A program made the position numbers and the translations under genes. Positions 1 through 8,303 of a stretch of DNA of 64,000 bases are shown piece by piece. Position 1 is the stretch's first letter; the number at the start of each line of letters is the position of its first letter. The stretch comes from Gemmatimonadota bacterium (GTDB taxonomy: Bacteria; Gemmatimonadota; Gemmatimonadetes; Longimicrobiales; Gaopeijiaceae): NCBI GenBank assembly GCA_041390105.1, contig JAWKQO010000002.1, positions 1 to 64,000 of the forward strand, written 5' to 3'. Under the pieces are notes generated by a model. It saw only the letters and a program-made list of their open reading frames with translations, was not told where the DNA came from and searched no databases.

Positions 1-1185
1 CGTGTGGACGGGAACAGCGCGTTCGGTCAGGACCTGGGGCTGCAGGCCTATCCGAAGGTGTCGGCGTCCTGGGTGGTGTCGGACGAGGACTTCTGGAACG
101 ACAGCTACGGACAGTTGAAGCTGCGCGCGGCCTGGGGCCAATCGGGTCGTGCGCCGGGCGCGTTCGACGCGGTGCGGACCTACGACCCGGTGGGTTGGGG
201 TGGTGACCCGGCGTTCTTCACGCGCAACGTGGGGAACTCGGAGCTGGGCCCGGAGCGGACCGCCGAGTTGGAGTTCGGCTTCGACGCGTCCTTCTGGGAC
301 AACCGGCTCTCCATCGAGTACACCCACTACAACCAGCACACGACGGACGCGCTGTTCAACGTGCGGCAGGTGCCGTCGTTGGGCTTCCTGGGCTCGCAGC
401 TGGAGAACGTGGGCGAGCTGAAGAACCGCGGTCACGAGCTTGGGTTCAACGTGGCGGCGATCCAGGGCGAGTCGTTCGGGTGGGACATCGGCGGCTCCGT
501 CTACACGAACGACTCCGAGGTCGCCGTGCTGCCGTCCGAGGTGCCGAGCTTCTCGTTGGGTGGTTTCGGATGGGTGGTCGAGGGTCAGCCCATCCCGGTC
601 ATCCAGGCCCGCTGCGTCACCAACCGCGGGCAGGCGGCCGATCCCATCATCGATAACGAGTGCAACTTCGGGCCCAACCAGCCGACGCTGACGATCAACG
701 GCAACACGTCGTTCAGCCTGCCGGCCGGCATGTCGCTGACCATGCGCGGCGAGTATCAAGGCGGCCACTACATCGCCAATGGCGCTGCCGGTGCGGCGAT
801 CAGCCGCTCGGTGCGTTGGCCCGGCTGCTTCGAGGCCTACCGGATCGACGAGACCCAGGGCCGCGCCGCGGTCCCGGCCGAGCTCAAGGCCCTCTGCTTC
901 GGCGCCCCGTTCCGGGACGACTACACGATCGACAAGGCGGACTTCTTCAAGATCCGTGAGGTGACGTTGTCGATGCCGGTGCCGGAACGGCTGCTGGTGG
1001 CGGGCGCGAGCAGCGCCACGCTGACGTTCTCGGGCCGCAACCTCTGGCGTTGGGTGAACAGTGAGTGGGGCACGTTGGATCCGGAGATGGGCAACAACGG
1101 CGGGTTCGACGAGCAGGTACGCTCGCTGCTGGAGCACATCCCGGCGCCGGCCGTCTATACCATGTCCCTGCGTCTTTCCTTCTGA
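1..1185 (+). CDS. SusC/RagA-type TonB-dependent outer membrane receptor, C-terminal part (cut by window start)
   Basis: This is the C-terminal 394 codons of an outer-membrane receptor whose 5' end lies outside the window; the frame is open from base 1. It aligns almost residue for residue with the last third of the complete receptor at 2779-5829, constant offset 4644 bp. It therefore covers only the distal part of the 22-strand barrel and ends in the hydrophobic/aromatic pattern LRLSF expected of a BAM substrate. Differences from the second copy cluster near base 625-665 (NRGQAADPIIDNECNF against NAGQAADPIVDDECNY), a region likely to be an extracellular loop. A SusD-like gene begins 16 bp downstream, the usual susC-susD order. 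The family imports oligosaccharides or peptides together with its SusD lipoprotein; the substrate cannot be inferred here. Confidence 0.9.
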   Translation, partial: RVDGNSAFGQDLGLQAYPKVSASWVVSDEDFWNDSYGQLKLRAAWGQSGRAPGAFDAVRTYDPVGWGGDPAFFTRNVGNSELGPERTAELEFGFDASFWDNRLSIEYTHYNQHTTDALFNVRQVPSLGFLGSQLENVGELKNRGHELGFNVAAIQGESFGWDIGGSVYTNDSEVAVLPSEVPSFSLGGFGWVVEGQPIPVIQARCVTNRGQAADPIIDNECNFGPNQPTLTINGNTSFSLPAGMSLTMRGEYQGGHYIANGAAGAAISRSVRWPGCFEAYRIDETQGRAAVPAELKALCFGAPFRDDYTIDKADFFKIREVTLSMPVPERLLVAGASSATLTFSGRNLWRWVNSEWGTLDPEMGNNGGFDEQVRSLLEHIPAPAVYTMSLRLSF

Positions 1186-1201
1186 GAGGGCTGAAGAAAT
1201 C

Positions 1202-2572
1202 ATGACTTCGACGAAGAAGACGATGAAGGTGGGCCTGGGGCTGGCGGTCGTGGCCGCCAGCTGGGCCTGCAACTTCGATGTGACCAACCCCGGGCCCATC
1301 CAGCAGGAGTTCCTGGCCGATCCGGACGCGCAGCCCGCACTGGTGTCGGGAGCGGGTCGGGCGCTGTCGGATGGTCTGAACTGGATCTCCTATACCAGCG
1401 CAGCGGTGGCGCGTGAGATCCACCCGTCGGGCTCGACGGGGAGCTTCGGGATCACGCAGCGCTGGCAGAACGGGGAGCTGGCATCGGACGACCCGGACCT
1501 CGACACGCACTGGAACCTGGCGCAGCGTGCGCGCTGGCTGGGTGAAGAGGCGATCCGCATCATCGACGAGAACGGGGAGTCCGAGCCCGGTCTCAAGGCA
1601 CAGGCCAACCTGTGGGTCGGGTATGCGAACCGGCTGCTGGGTGAGAACATGTGCCGGGCCACCATCGATGGCAGCGCCCCGCAGGCGAGCACCGTGTTCC
1701 TGGATCGCGCCGAAGCGGCGTTCACCGCGGCGGCTTCGGCCGGCAGCGGGGCCGTGGCCACGGCGGCCGTGGCCGGCCGTGCGTCGGTGCGGGCCCAGAA
1801 GGGCGACTGGGCCGGTGCGGTGGCGGACGCCGCGCAGGTGGCGGATGGGTTCTCGTACAAAATGCCCTACTACGCCGGGTTCGGGGACGACCAGCAGAAC
1901 CGGATCTTCCGGGCCATGGCGGGGAACCCCTACCGGGCGCACTCGGAGTGGAATACCTGGGTGGAGGACTACGGACTGTCCGCCAAGAACCCGAACGGTG
2001 ACCCACGCGTGCCGTATACCTATCAGCCCGGGCAGAAGGGCGATGCGGCCACGGAGTGCTGCGGCTCGACCGAGTTCTATCCGCAGCAGAAGTTCAAGGA
2101 CGGGGCCGCGGCCATCGAGCTGTCGTCCGGTGCGGAGATGCGGTTGATCGAAGCCGAGAAGCTGCTGATGGATGGCAACTTCTCCGGCGCGATGGACAGG
2201 ATCAACGCGCTGCGCACCGCGGCCGGCATGCCGGCCGAGACGGCCGCCTCGGTGGCGGAGGCCTGGGGCTTCCTCAAGCGCGAGCATGCCATCGAGATGT
2301 GGCTGGAGGGGCGGCGCCTGGCGGCGCTCCGCCGCTGGCACGACGCGGGCCTGACCGAGGCGGACCTCGATCCGCTCGAGCAGGTCTCGGGGCGGTCTCC
2401 TCCGGGTCGCACCTGCTGCAGCGCGACTACTGCTTCCCGATCTCGGTGTCGGAGCAGCAGACCAACACCAACGTGGGCGTGGGCGGCTGAGTCCAGCCTC
2501 CACCCGCTGGGTGTGAAAACGCCCGGGTCGGCTCAGGCCGGCCCGGGCGTTTTGCTGGTCGGGACGAATTAA
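1202..2572 (+). CDS. SusD/RagB-like lipoprotein, first copy, with C-terminal frameshift
   Basis: This is the surface lipoprotein partner of the SusC-type receptor. The ATG at 1202 gives a signal peptide ending in SWAC, a lipobox-like site. The protein matches the second copy (5843-7132) closely up to about base 2395. There copy 1 has one base fewer (CTCGGGGCGG against CTCGGGAGACA), which changes the frame. The native end (DYCFPIS..EQQTNTNVGVGG, stop at 2488-2490) survives in the next frame. The literal frame instead runs to a stop at 2570-2572, reading straight through the terminator hairpin at 2516-2553, so this tail is not native. Either a recent 1-nt deletion in a redundant copy or an assembly error between near-identical repeats would explain it. 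Confidence 0.85.
   Translation: MTSTKKTMKVGLGLAVVAASWACNFDVTNPGPIQQEFLADPDAQPALVSGAGRALSDGLNWISYTSAAVAREIHPSGSTGSFGITQRWQNGELASDDPDLDTHWNLAQRARWLGEEAIRIIDENGESEPGLKAQANLWVGYANRLLGENMCRATIDGSAPQASTVFLDRAEAAFTAAASAGSGAVATAAVAGRASVRAQKGDWAGAVADAAQVADGFSYKMPYYAGFGDDQQNRIFRAMAGNPYRAHSEWNTWVEDYGLSAKNPNGDPRVPYTYQPGQKGDAATECCGSTEFYPQQKFKDGAAAIELSSGAEMRLIEAEKLLMDGNFSGAMDRINALRTAAGMPAETAASVAEAWGFLKREHAIEMWLEGRRLAALRRWHDAGLTEADLDPLEQVSGRSPPGRTCCSATTASRSRCRSSRPTPTWAWAAESSLHPLGVKTPGSAQAGPGVLLVGTN
2516..2553 (+). terminator. Rho-independent terminator of the first susCD operon
   Basis: A perfect 12-bp inverted repeat, AAAACGCCCGGG at 2516-2527 and CCCGGGCGTTTT at 2542-2553, encloses a 14-nt loop and ends in four T. 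It lies 25 bp after the native susD stop at 2490. Confidence 0.85.
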
Positions 2573-2618
2573 GTGTCTCCATGACAACCACATAGAAGGC
2601 TTTCCCGATCCCGCGGGT

Positions 2619-2648
2619 TTGACAGGCCCGTCACACCGAGTCTACAGT
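2619..2648 (+). promoter_or_regulatory. Candidate sigma-70 promoter of the second susCD operon
   Basis: TTGACA at 2619-2624, a perfect -35 hexamer, is followed 18 bp later by TACAGT at 2643-2648 (four of six matches to TATAAT). It lies about 130 bp upstream of the susC ATG and after the preceding terminator. This is motif inference only; no start site is known. Confidence 0.5.
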
Positions 2649-2778
2649 GACCCGTTTCCCCCTGCCCCCGGGGGGGTCCCGGGGACAGGTGTGTCCGGAG
2701 TGAAAGCCGGCGTCCTGCCATCAGGGCATCGACCGCGCTTCGGGCGCCATCTTCGTACTTCTTGGACGAGGAGACGCC

Positions 2779-5700
2779 ATGATCGTCCCCGTGTTCGCAC
2801 AACGGGGGGCTCGGGCCGTGGCCCGGGGCCTCCTGGCGTTCGGGGTCGCTTCTTCCCTGATTCTCGGTGGAGCCGGCAGCGCGACTGCGCAGGCGACCGG
2901 AACGATCACGGGGCGAGTGACCGACGCCACGACCCAAGCGCCGATGGCCTCCACACAGGTATTCCTGGTGGGAACGGGCCTCGGCACACTGACGTCCGCC
3001 AACGGACGCTACATCATCCTGAACGTGCCCGCGGGCACGCACACGCTGCGCGTGGAGCGGATCGGCTTCACGACGATCGACCGCCAGGTGACGGTGGGCG
3101 CGGGCCAGTCCTTGACGGAGGACTTCGCGCTGGCGCTGGAGCCACTGGGGTTGGACGAGATCGTGGTGACGGGGACGGCGGGAGCCGCCCGTCGGCGCGA
3201 GGTCGGGAACTCGGTGGCGCAGGTGGACCTGACGGAGGTGAAGCAGCCGTCGCAGACGGTGGAGAACCTCCTGCAGGGCCGGATCACCGGCGCGACGGTG
3301 ACGCCGAGCACCGGCAATATCGGCGGTGGTAGCGCGATCCGCCTGCGTGGGAATGTATCGGTGGCGATGTCGAACCAGCCGATCCTGTACGTGGACGGGG
3401 TGCGGGTGCGGAGCGACGGGTACGCGCGCAACGTACCGGCGGCGGGCTCGACGCTGCGGAGCAACAACGACATCGCGAGCCCGCTCAACGACATCTCGCC
3501 GAGCGACATCGAGCGGATCGAGGTGATCAAGGGTGCAGCAGCGACGACGCTGTACGGGACGGAAGCGGCAGCGGGCGTGATCCAGATCTTCACGAAGCGG
3601 GGCCACACGGGCCGCGCGCAGTGGACGGCGCAGATCGATCAGGGGTTTGCGCGGAACTGGGCGTTCGGGCCTGACCTGAGCAACGGGTTGCCGCCGAGCG
3701 AAGTGGGAGTGGACGGCAACGGGATGTTGGCGTCGGGTGCGACGCCGGAGTTCATGTACATCGACCCGTGGCTGAAGGGGAACCTTCCGAGCTGTGACCT
3801 GAGCACGTTGGAGCCGGGCCAGCCGTGCGACAGCGGGTTGTTCAGCGACTGGGGCGCGTGGCAGCAGCGGTATTCGTTGTCGGTGGCGGGCGGCAGCGAG
3901 TCGCTGCGCTACTTCGTGTCGGGGTCGTTCGACAACAACGAGGGCGTGCTGCCGCTGGACGAGCAGAACAAGTACGTGATCCGGGGGAACTTCACGTTCA
4001 ACCCTGTGGAGGACCTGCAGCTGCAGTGGAACACGTCGTTCACGCGTGACGACCTGCAGAACACGCCGGCCGGCAACAACGCGCAGGGCCTGACCCTGAA
4101 CGCGTTCCGCCGTGACCGCAACTATGCGCGCTCCGAGGTCTTCAGCGACATCGACGCCGTGGTGCGGAACGCGGACGGTAGTCCTGCTTTCGACATCACG
4201 ACGGATCTGAAGCACCTGATCACGGGGATGACGGCGACGTACACGCCGCGGACGGGGTTCACGAACCGGTTGACGGTGGGCTACGACCTGGCGCAGCAGG
4301 ACAACCGCAACCTGCGTCCGTTCGGGTTCCCGCTGCAGCCGGCGGGTGTGCTGAACGACGGGCGCTTCGAGTTCTCGAACCTGACGTTCGACTACGTCGG
4401 GTCATTGGACTTCCGCCTGAGCGAAGACGTGCGCTCCAGCTTCAGCTGGGGCGGTCAGAGCGTGACGACAGAACGGAACTCGACGCAGGCGTACGGGGAG
4501 AACTTCCCTGGCCCCGGTGAGCCGACGGTCGATGCCGGCGGCACGACGCTCGGATTCGAGAACCGGATCCGTGTGGTGAACGCAGGCTTCTTCGTGCAGA
4601 ACCTGTTCGACTTCAAGAACCGCTACTTCCTGACGGCGGGTCTGAGGGTGGACGGGAACAGCGCGTTCGGTCAGGACCTGGGGCTGCAGGCCTATCCGAA
4701 GGTGTCGGCGTCCTGGGTGGTCTCAGACGAGGACTTCTGGAACGACAGCTACGGACAGCTGAAGCTGCGTGCGGCCTGGGGTCAGTCGGGTCGCGCGCCG
4801 GGCGCGTTCGACGCGGTGCGGACCTACGACCCGGTCGGTTGGGGTGGTGACCCCGCGTTCTTCACGCGCAACGTGGGCAACTCGGAGCTGGGCCCCGAGC
4901 GGACCGCCGAGTTGGAGTTCGGCTTCGACGCGTCGCTGTGGGACAGCCGGCTGTCGCTGGAATACACCTACTACAACCAGCATACGACGGACGCGCTGTT
5001 CAACGTGCGGCAGGTGCCGTCGTTGGGCTTCCTGGGCTCGCAGCTCGAGAACGTGGGCGAGCTGAAGAACCGCGGTCACGAGTTCGGGTTCAACGTGGCG
5101 GCGATCCAGGGCGAGTCGTTCGGGTGGGACATCGGCGGCTCCGTCTACACGAACGACTCCGAGGTCGCCGTGCTGCCATCCGAGGTGCCGAGCTTCTCGC
5201 TGGGTGGCTTCGGATGGGTGGTCGAGGGTCAGCCCATCCCGGTGATCCAGGCCCGCTGTATCGCCAATGCGGGCCAGGCGGCCGATCCGATCGTCGACGA
5301 CGAGTGCAACTACGGGCCCAACCAGCCGACGCTGACGATCAACGGCAACACGTCGTTCAGCCTGCCGGCCGGCCTATCGTTGACCATGCGCGGCGAGTAC
5401 CAGGGCGGGCACTACATCCAGAACAACGCGGCCGCGGCGGCGATCAGCCGTTCGGTGCGTTGGCCCGGTTGCTTCGAGGCCTACCGGATCGACGAGACCC
5501 AGGGCCGCGCCGCGGTCCCGGCCGAGCTCAAGGCGATGTGCTTCGGCGCACCGTTCCGCTCGGACTACACGATCCACAAGGCGGACTTCTTCAAGATCCG
5601 CGAGGTGACGCTGTCGATGCCGGTGCCGGAGCGGCTGTTGGTGGCGGGCGCGAGCAGCGCCACGCTGACGTTCTCGGGCCGCAACCTCTGGCGTTGGGTG

Positions 5701-5829
5701 AACAGTGAGTGGGGCACGTTGGATCCGGAGATGGGCAACAACGGCGGGTTCGACGAGCAGGTACGCTCGCTGCTGGAGCACATCCCGGCGCCGGCCGTCT
5801 ATACCATGTCACTCCGTGTCTCCTTCTGA
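2779..5829 (+). CDS. SusC/RagA family TonB-linked outer membrane protein, complete copy
   Basis: This 1016-residue receptor is predicted to import a polymer-derived nutrient across the outer membrane using TonB energy. The ATG at 2779 is preceded by GAGGAGA (2768-2774). Domains in order: signal peptide ending near ATAQA (about residue 38); a CarboxypepD_reg-like domain (TGTITGRVTD..., about 40-115); a TonB-box-like segment LDEIVVTG (about 128-135); a plug domain (about 140-275, with QPILYVDGVRVR and DIERIEVIKGAAATTLYG); then the beta barrel to the terminal LRVSF. A SusD-like gene follows after 13 bp, so the two form an operon. The C-terminal third duplicates the gene at 1-1185. Substrate unknown. 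Confidence 0.95.
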   Translation: MIVPVFAQRGARAVARGLLAFGVASSLILGGAGSATAQATGTITGRVTDATTQAPMASTQVFLVGTGLGTLTSANGRYIILNVPAGTHTLRVERIGFTTIDRQVTVGAGQSLTEDFALALEPLGLDEIVVTGTAGAARRREVGNSVAQVDLTEVKQPSQTVENLLQGRITGATVTPSTGNIGGGSAIRLRGNVSVAMSNQPILYVDGVRVRSDGYARNVPAAGSTLRSNNDIASPLNDISPSDIERIEVIKGAAATTLYGTEAAAGVIQIFTKRGHTGRAQWTAQIDQGFARNWAFGPDLSNGLPPSEVGVDGNGMLASGATPEFMYIDPWLKGNLPSCDLSTLEPGQPCDSGLFSDWGAWQQRYSLSVAGGSESLRYFVSGSFDNNEGVLPLDEQNKYVIRGNFTFNPVEDLQLQWNTSFTRDDLQNTPAGNNAQGLTLNAFRRDRNYARSEVFSDIDAVVRNADGSPAFDITTDLKHLITGMTATYTPRTGFTNRLTVGYDLAQQDNRNLRPFGFPLQPAGVLNDGRFEFSNLTFDYVGSLDFRLSEDVRSSFSWGGQSVTTERNSTQAYGENFPGPGEPTVDAGGTTLGFENRIRVVNAGFFVQNLFDFKNRYFLTAGLRVDGNSAFGQDLGLQAYPKVSASWVVSDEDFWNDSYGQLKLRAAWGQSGRAPGAFDAVRTYDPVGWGGDPAFFTRNVGNSELGPERTAELEFGFDASLWDSRLSLEYTYYNQHTTDALFNVRQVPSLGFLGSQLENVGELKNRGHEFGFNVAAIQGESFGWDIGGSVYTNDSEVAVLPSEVPSFSLGGFGWVVEGQPIPVIQARCIANAGQAADPIVDDECNYGPNQPTLTINGNTSFSLPAGLSLTMRGEYQGGHYIQNNAAAAAISRSVRWPGCFEAYRIDETQGRAAVPAELKAMCFGAPFRSDYTIHKADFFKIREVTLSMPVPERLLVAGASSATLTFSGRNLWRWVNSEWGTLDPEMGNNGGFDEQVRSLLEHIPAPAVYTMSLRVSF

Positions 5830-5842
5830 GAGGGCTGAGATC

Positions 5843-7132
5843 ATGACTTCGATGAAGAAGACGATGAAGGTGGGCCTGGCGCTGGCGGTCGTGGCCGCCA
5901 GCTGGGCCTGCAACTTCGATGTGACCAACCCCGGTCCGGTGCAGCAGGAGTTCCTGGCCGATCCGGACGCACAGCCCGCGGTTGTGGCGGGAGCGGGTCG
6001 CGCCTTGGCGCACGGCCTGAACTGGATCTCCTATACCAGTGCAGCGGTGGCGCGTGAGATCCACCCGTCGGGTTCGACGGGGAGCTTCGGGATCTCACAG
6101 CAGTGGCAGAACGGGGAGCTGTCCTCGGACGACCCCGATTTGAACACGCACTGGAGCGAAGCGCAGCGTGCGCGCTGGTTGGCCGAGGAGGCGATCCGCA
6201 TCATCGACGAGAACGGGGAAGCCGAGCCCGGGCTGCGGGCACAGGCCAACCTGTGGGTCGGGTATGCGAACCGGCTGCTGGGCGAGAACATGTGCCGGGC
6301 CACCATCGATGGCAGCGCCCCGCAGGCGAGCACCGTGTTCCTGGATCGCGCCGAAGCGGCGTTCACCGCGGCGGCTTCGGCCGGCAGCGGGGCCGTGGCC
6401 ACGGCGGCCGTGGCGGGCCGTGCGTCGGTGCGGGCGCAAAAGGGCGACTGGGCCGGTGCGGTGGCGGACGCCGCGCAGGTGGCGGATGGGTTCTCGTACA
6501 AAATGCCCTACTACGCCGGGTTCGGGGACGACCAGCAGAACCGGATCTTCCGGGCCATGGCGGGGAACCCCTACCGGGCGCACTCGCAGTGGAGCACCTG
6601 GGTGGAGGACTACGGACTGTCCGCCAAGAACCCGAGCGGTGATCCGCGCGTGGCCTACACCTACCAGCCCGGGCAGAAGGGCGATGCGGCCACGGAGTGC
6701 TGCGGCTCGACCGAGTTCTATCCGCAGCAGAAGTTCAAGGACGGGGCCGCGGCCATCGAGCTGTCGTCCGGTGCGGAGATGCGGTTGATCGAAGCCGAGA
6801 AGCTGCTGATGGATGGCAACTTCTCCGGCGCGATGGACAGGATCAACGGACTGCGCACCGCGGCCGGCATGCCGGCTGAGACGGCGGGCTCGGTGGCGGA
6901 GGCCTGGGGCTTCCTCAAGCGCGAGAATGCCATCGAGATGTGGCTGGAGGGACGGCGCCTGGCGGCGCTCCGCCGCTGGCACGACGCGGGCCTGACCGAG
7001 GCGGACCTCGATCCGCTCGAGCAGGTCTCGGGAGACATCTCGTCCGGGTCGCACCTGCTGCAGCGTGACTACTGCTTCCCGATCTCGTTGGGGGAGCAGC
7101 AGACCAACACCAACGTGGGCGTGGGCGGCTGA
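5843..7132 (+). CDS. SusD/RagB-like outer membrane lipoprotein, second (intact) copy
   Basis: This 429-residue partner of the SusC receptor at 2779-5829 caps the barrel and binds ligand. The ATG at 5843 gives a signal peptide ending SWAC|NFDVTNPGP, a start typical of the short SusD-like family. The alpha-helical body carries TPR-like helices in the middle (LDRAEAAFTAAASAG, QANLWVGYANRLLGENM) and a RagB/SusD C-terminal portion with EAEKLLMDGNFSGAMDRIN and LEGRRLAALRRWHD. The intact end DYCFPISLGEQQTNTN shows what the first copy lost. A terminator follows at 7161. Confidence 0.9.
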   Translation: MTSMKKTMKVGLALAVVAASWACNFDVTNPGPVQQEFLADPDAQPAVVAGAGRALAHGLNWISYTSAAVAREIHPSGSTGSFGISQQWQNGELSSDDPDLNTHWSEAQRARWLAEEAIRIIDENGEAEPGLRAQANLWVGYANRLLGENMCRATIDGSAPQASTVFLDRAEAAFTAAASAGSGAVATAAVAGRASVRAQKGDWAGAVADAAQVADGFSYKMPYYAGFGDDQQNRIFRAMAGNPYRAHSQWSTWVEDYGLSAKNPSGDPRVAYTYQPGQKGDAATECCGSTEFYPQQKFKDGAAAIELSSGAEMRLIEAEKLLMDGNFSGAMDRINGLRTAAGMPAETAGSVAEAWGFLKRENAIEMWLEGRRLAALRRWHDAGLTEADLDPLEQVSGDISSGSHLLQRDYCFPISLGEQQTNTNVGVGG

Positions 7133-7160
7133 GTCCAGCCTCCACCCGCTGGGTGTGAAC

Positions 7161-7194
7161 ACGCCCGGGTCGGCTCAGGCCGGCCCGGGCGTTT
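7161..7194 (+). terminator. Rho-independent terminator of the second susCD operon
   Basis: Stem ACGCCCGGG (7161-7169) pairs with CCCGGGCGT (7184-7192) around a 14-nt loop and is followed by TT. It is the diverged counterpart of the hairpin at 2516-2553, with a shorter A/T arm. Confidence 0.75.
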
Positions 7195-7231
7195 CTCTAT
7201 TTGGATGGAGCGGGTGTCGTGGGGCGGAGCC

Positions 7232-7714
7232 CTACCAGGGGATCGGGATTCGCAGCGGGATCCGCATGTCCACCTCTCCACCGGGCGGGGGTGGTCCTTC
7301 GCCCGGTCCTCCGTGCAGTTGCGCGATGAACACGGCCAGACCCGTTCCCAGGATCAGCGCGACCACCGTGCCCGTGCGGGTTCGGTTGAGCTCCTTCAGC
7401 TCGACCTCCAGCACCTGGTTGGGCGTGAGGGACACGCGCTGATTGAGGGCTTCACCCCGTCGCTCGACGGAGGAAACCACAGGGACGTCCAACGTCAGCC
7501 CGGTTGCTCCGGTCTCGACCACTGTCCCGTCCAGCTCCCTGCGCTCGTTCCCGCCCAGCACCTCCGCCAGGCGCTCGGCCTCGGCGGCGGAGATGCGGGC
7601 CCGCACCTCGGCTCGAGGGGCCAGGTCCGTCAGTTCCACCGGGCGGTAGGTATAGCAGCCGGCGTACACGAGCGTGAGTGCCAGGGCCGTCCAGCGAACG
7701 GGGCGAGAGTGCAT
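7232..7714 (-). CDS. Small lipoprotein of unknown function
   Basis: This is a 160-residue predicted lipoprotein. The ATG at 7714 is chosen over an upstream start at 7732 because AGGAGG sits just before it and it gives a clean signal peptide with lipobox VYAGC (Cys20). The N-terminal part starts YTYRPVEL and is followed by a small beta-rich domain (DGTVVETGATGLTLDVPVV) resembling proteins that handle a nucleic-acid-like or membrane beta fold. A single hydrophobic segment follows (TGTVVALILGTGLAVFIA). The tail is rich in Pro and Gly. Similar 'Cys-Tyr-x-Tyr' lipoproteins occur near outer-membrane operons, but I cannot assign a function. Confidence 0.75.
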   Translation of the reverse strand: MHSRPVRWTALALTLVYAGCYTYRPVELTDLAPRAEVRARISAAEAERLAEVLGGNERRELDGTVVETGATGLTLDVPVVSSVERRGEALNQRVSLTPNQVLEVELKELNRTRTGTVVALILGTGLAVFIAQLHGGPGEGPPPPGGEVDMRIPLRIPIPW

Positions 7715-7786
7715 CGATCCTCCTGGGAGCATGTCCGGACTCGGACGGGTCGGAGCAGGGGGTTCTGGAACTGTGCCGTTGGTCCT

Positions 7787-8179
7787 TCAGACCGTGCTTT
7801 GAAAGACCCCGCGGCCGAGGGCCAGGATCCCCCCCACCAGCAGCGCCAGCGCAATGAGGCCCCCCACCAGATGAGGAACGAACGAACGCTCGGCGGGCGG
7901 ACGGCGGCGCATCACCGAAGGGGGAAGCTGGGCCACGACGGCGGCCAAGGCCATCACCAGGAAATGGAGGAAGACCCCGGTATAGAACCGACCGCTGAAG
8001 AGGACGGCGAACCCCAACAGGACCTGCAGGTGGAGCGTTCCCGCAAAGGCGGTGGCCAGGATCCGCATGCCTTTGTCGTAGGGGCGACGCGTCAGGACGC
8101 CGAACAGAGCGTACACCACGCTAGCGACCCCAAGAGCAAGGGCCAGATACCGGATCCCGGAGTGTGCGGCAAAGAACAT
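7787..8179 (-). CDS. Small integral membrane protein with HSGIRY motif
   Basis: This 130-residue protein has four predicted transmembrane helices (about residues 10-28, 40-60, 68-84, 100-122). It begins with the motif AHSGIRYLAL, seen at the start of a family of small bacterial membrane proteins sometimes labelled cytochrome-b-like. Histidines at residue 6, in helix 2 (THLHLQ region) and in helix 3 (FLHFLV) could be metal or haem ligands, but this is inference. It stands between a lipoprotein and a serine hydrolase on the same strand without overlaps. Confidence 0.7.
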   Translation of the reverse strand: MFFAAHSGIRYLALALGVASVVYALFGVLTRRPYDKGMRILATAFAGTLHLQVLLGFAVLFSGRFYTGVFLHFLVMALAAVVAQLPPSVMRRRPPAERSFVPHLVGGLIALALLVGGILALGRGVFQSTV

Positions 8180-8303
8180 GGCTACACCTGGTAGGAAGCG
8201 GAGGCGAACGAAGCGGAGGTGACCGACGGACGGTGGAAGCTAGCGCCAGCCGCCCCCCGCCCTCCAGATCCGGGGCCATCCACGACGGGGGATCGGAGGC
8301 TCT

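Larger units (their letters stand above)
1..2553 (+). repeat. Direct repeat copy A of the susC(3')-susD-terminator segment
   Basis: Bases 1-2553 and 4645-7194 are near-identical direct repeats covering the receptor 3' end, the susD-like gene and the terminator. The offset is 4644 bp in susC and 4641-4642 bp across susD because of small indels. Similarity stops just past the terminator stem. Copy A continues to the left of the window. Confidence 0.9.
4645..7194 (+). repeat. Direct repeat copy B of the susC(3')-susD-terminator segment
   Basis: This is the second copy of the repeat that starts at base 1. It keeps an intact susD reading frame. The sequence after the terminator differs completely from copy A, so the duplication boundary falls at or just after the hairpin. 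Confidence 0.9.
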
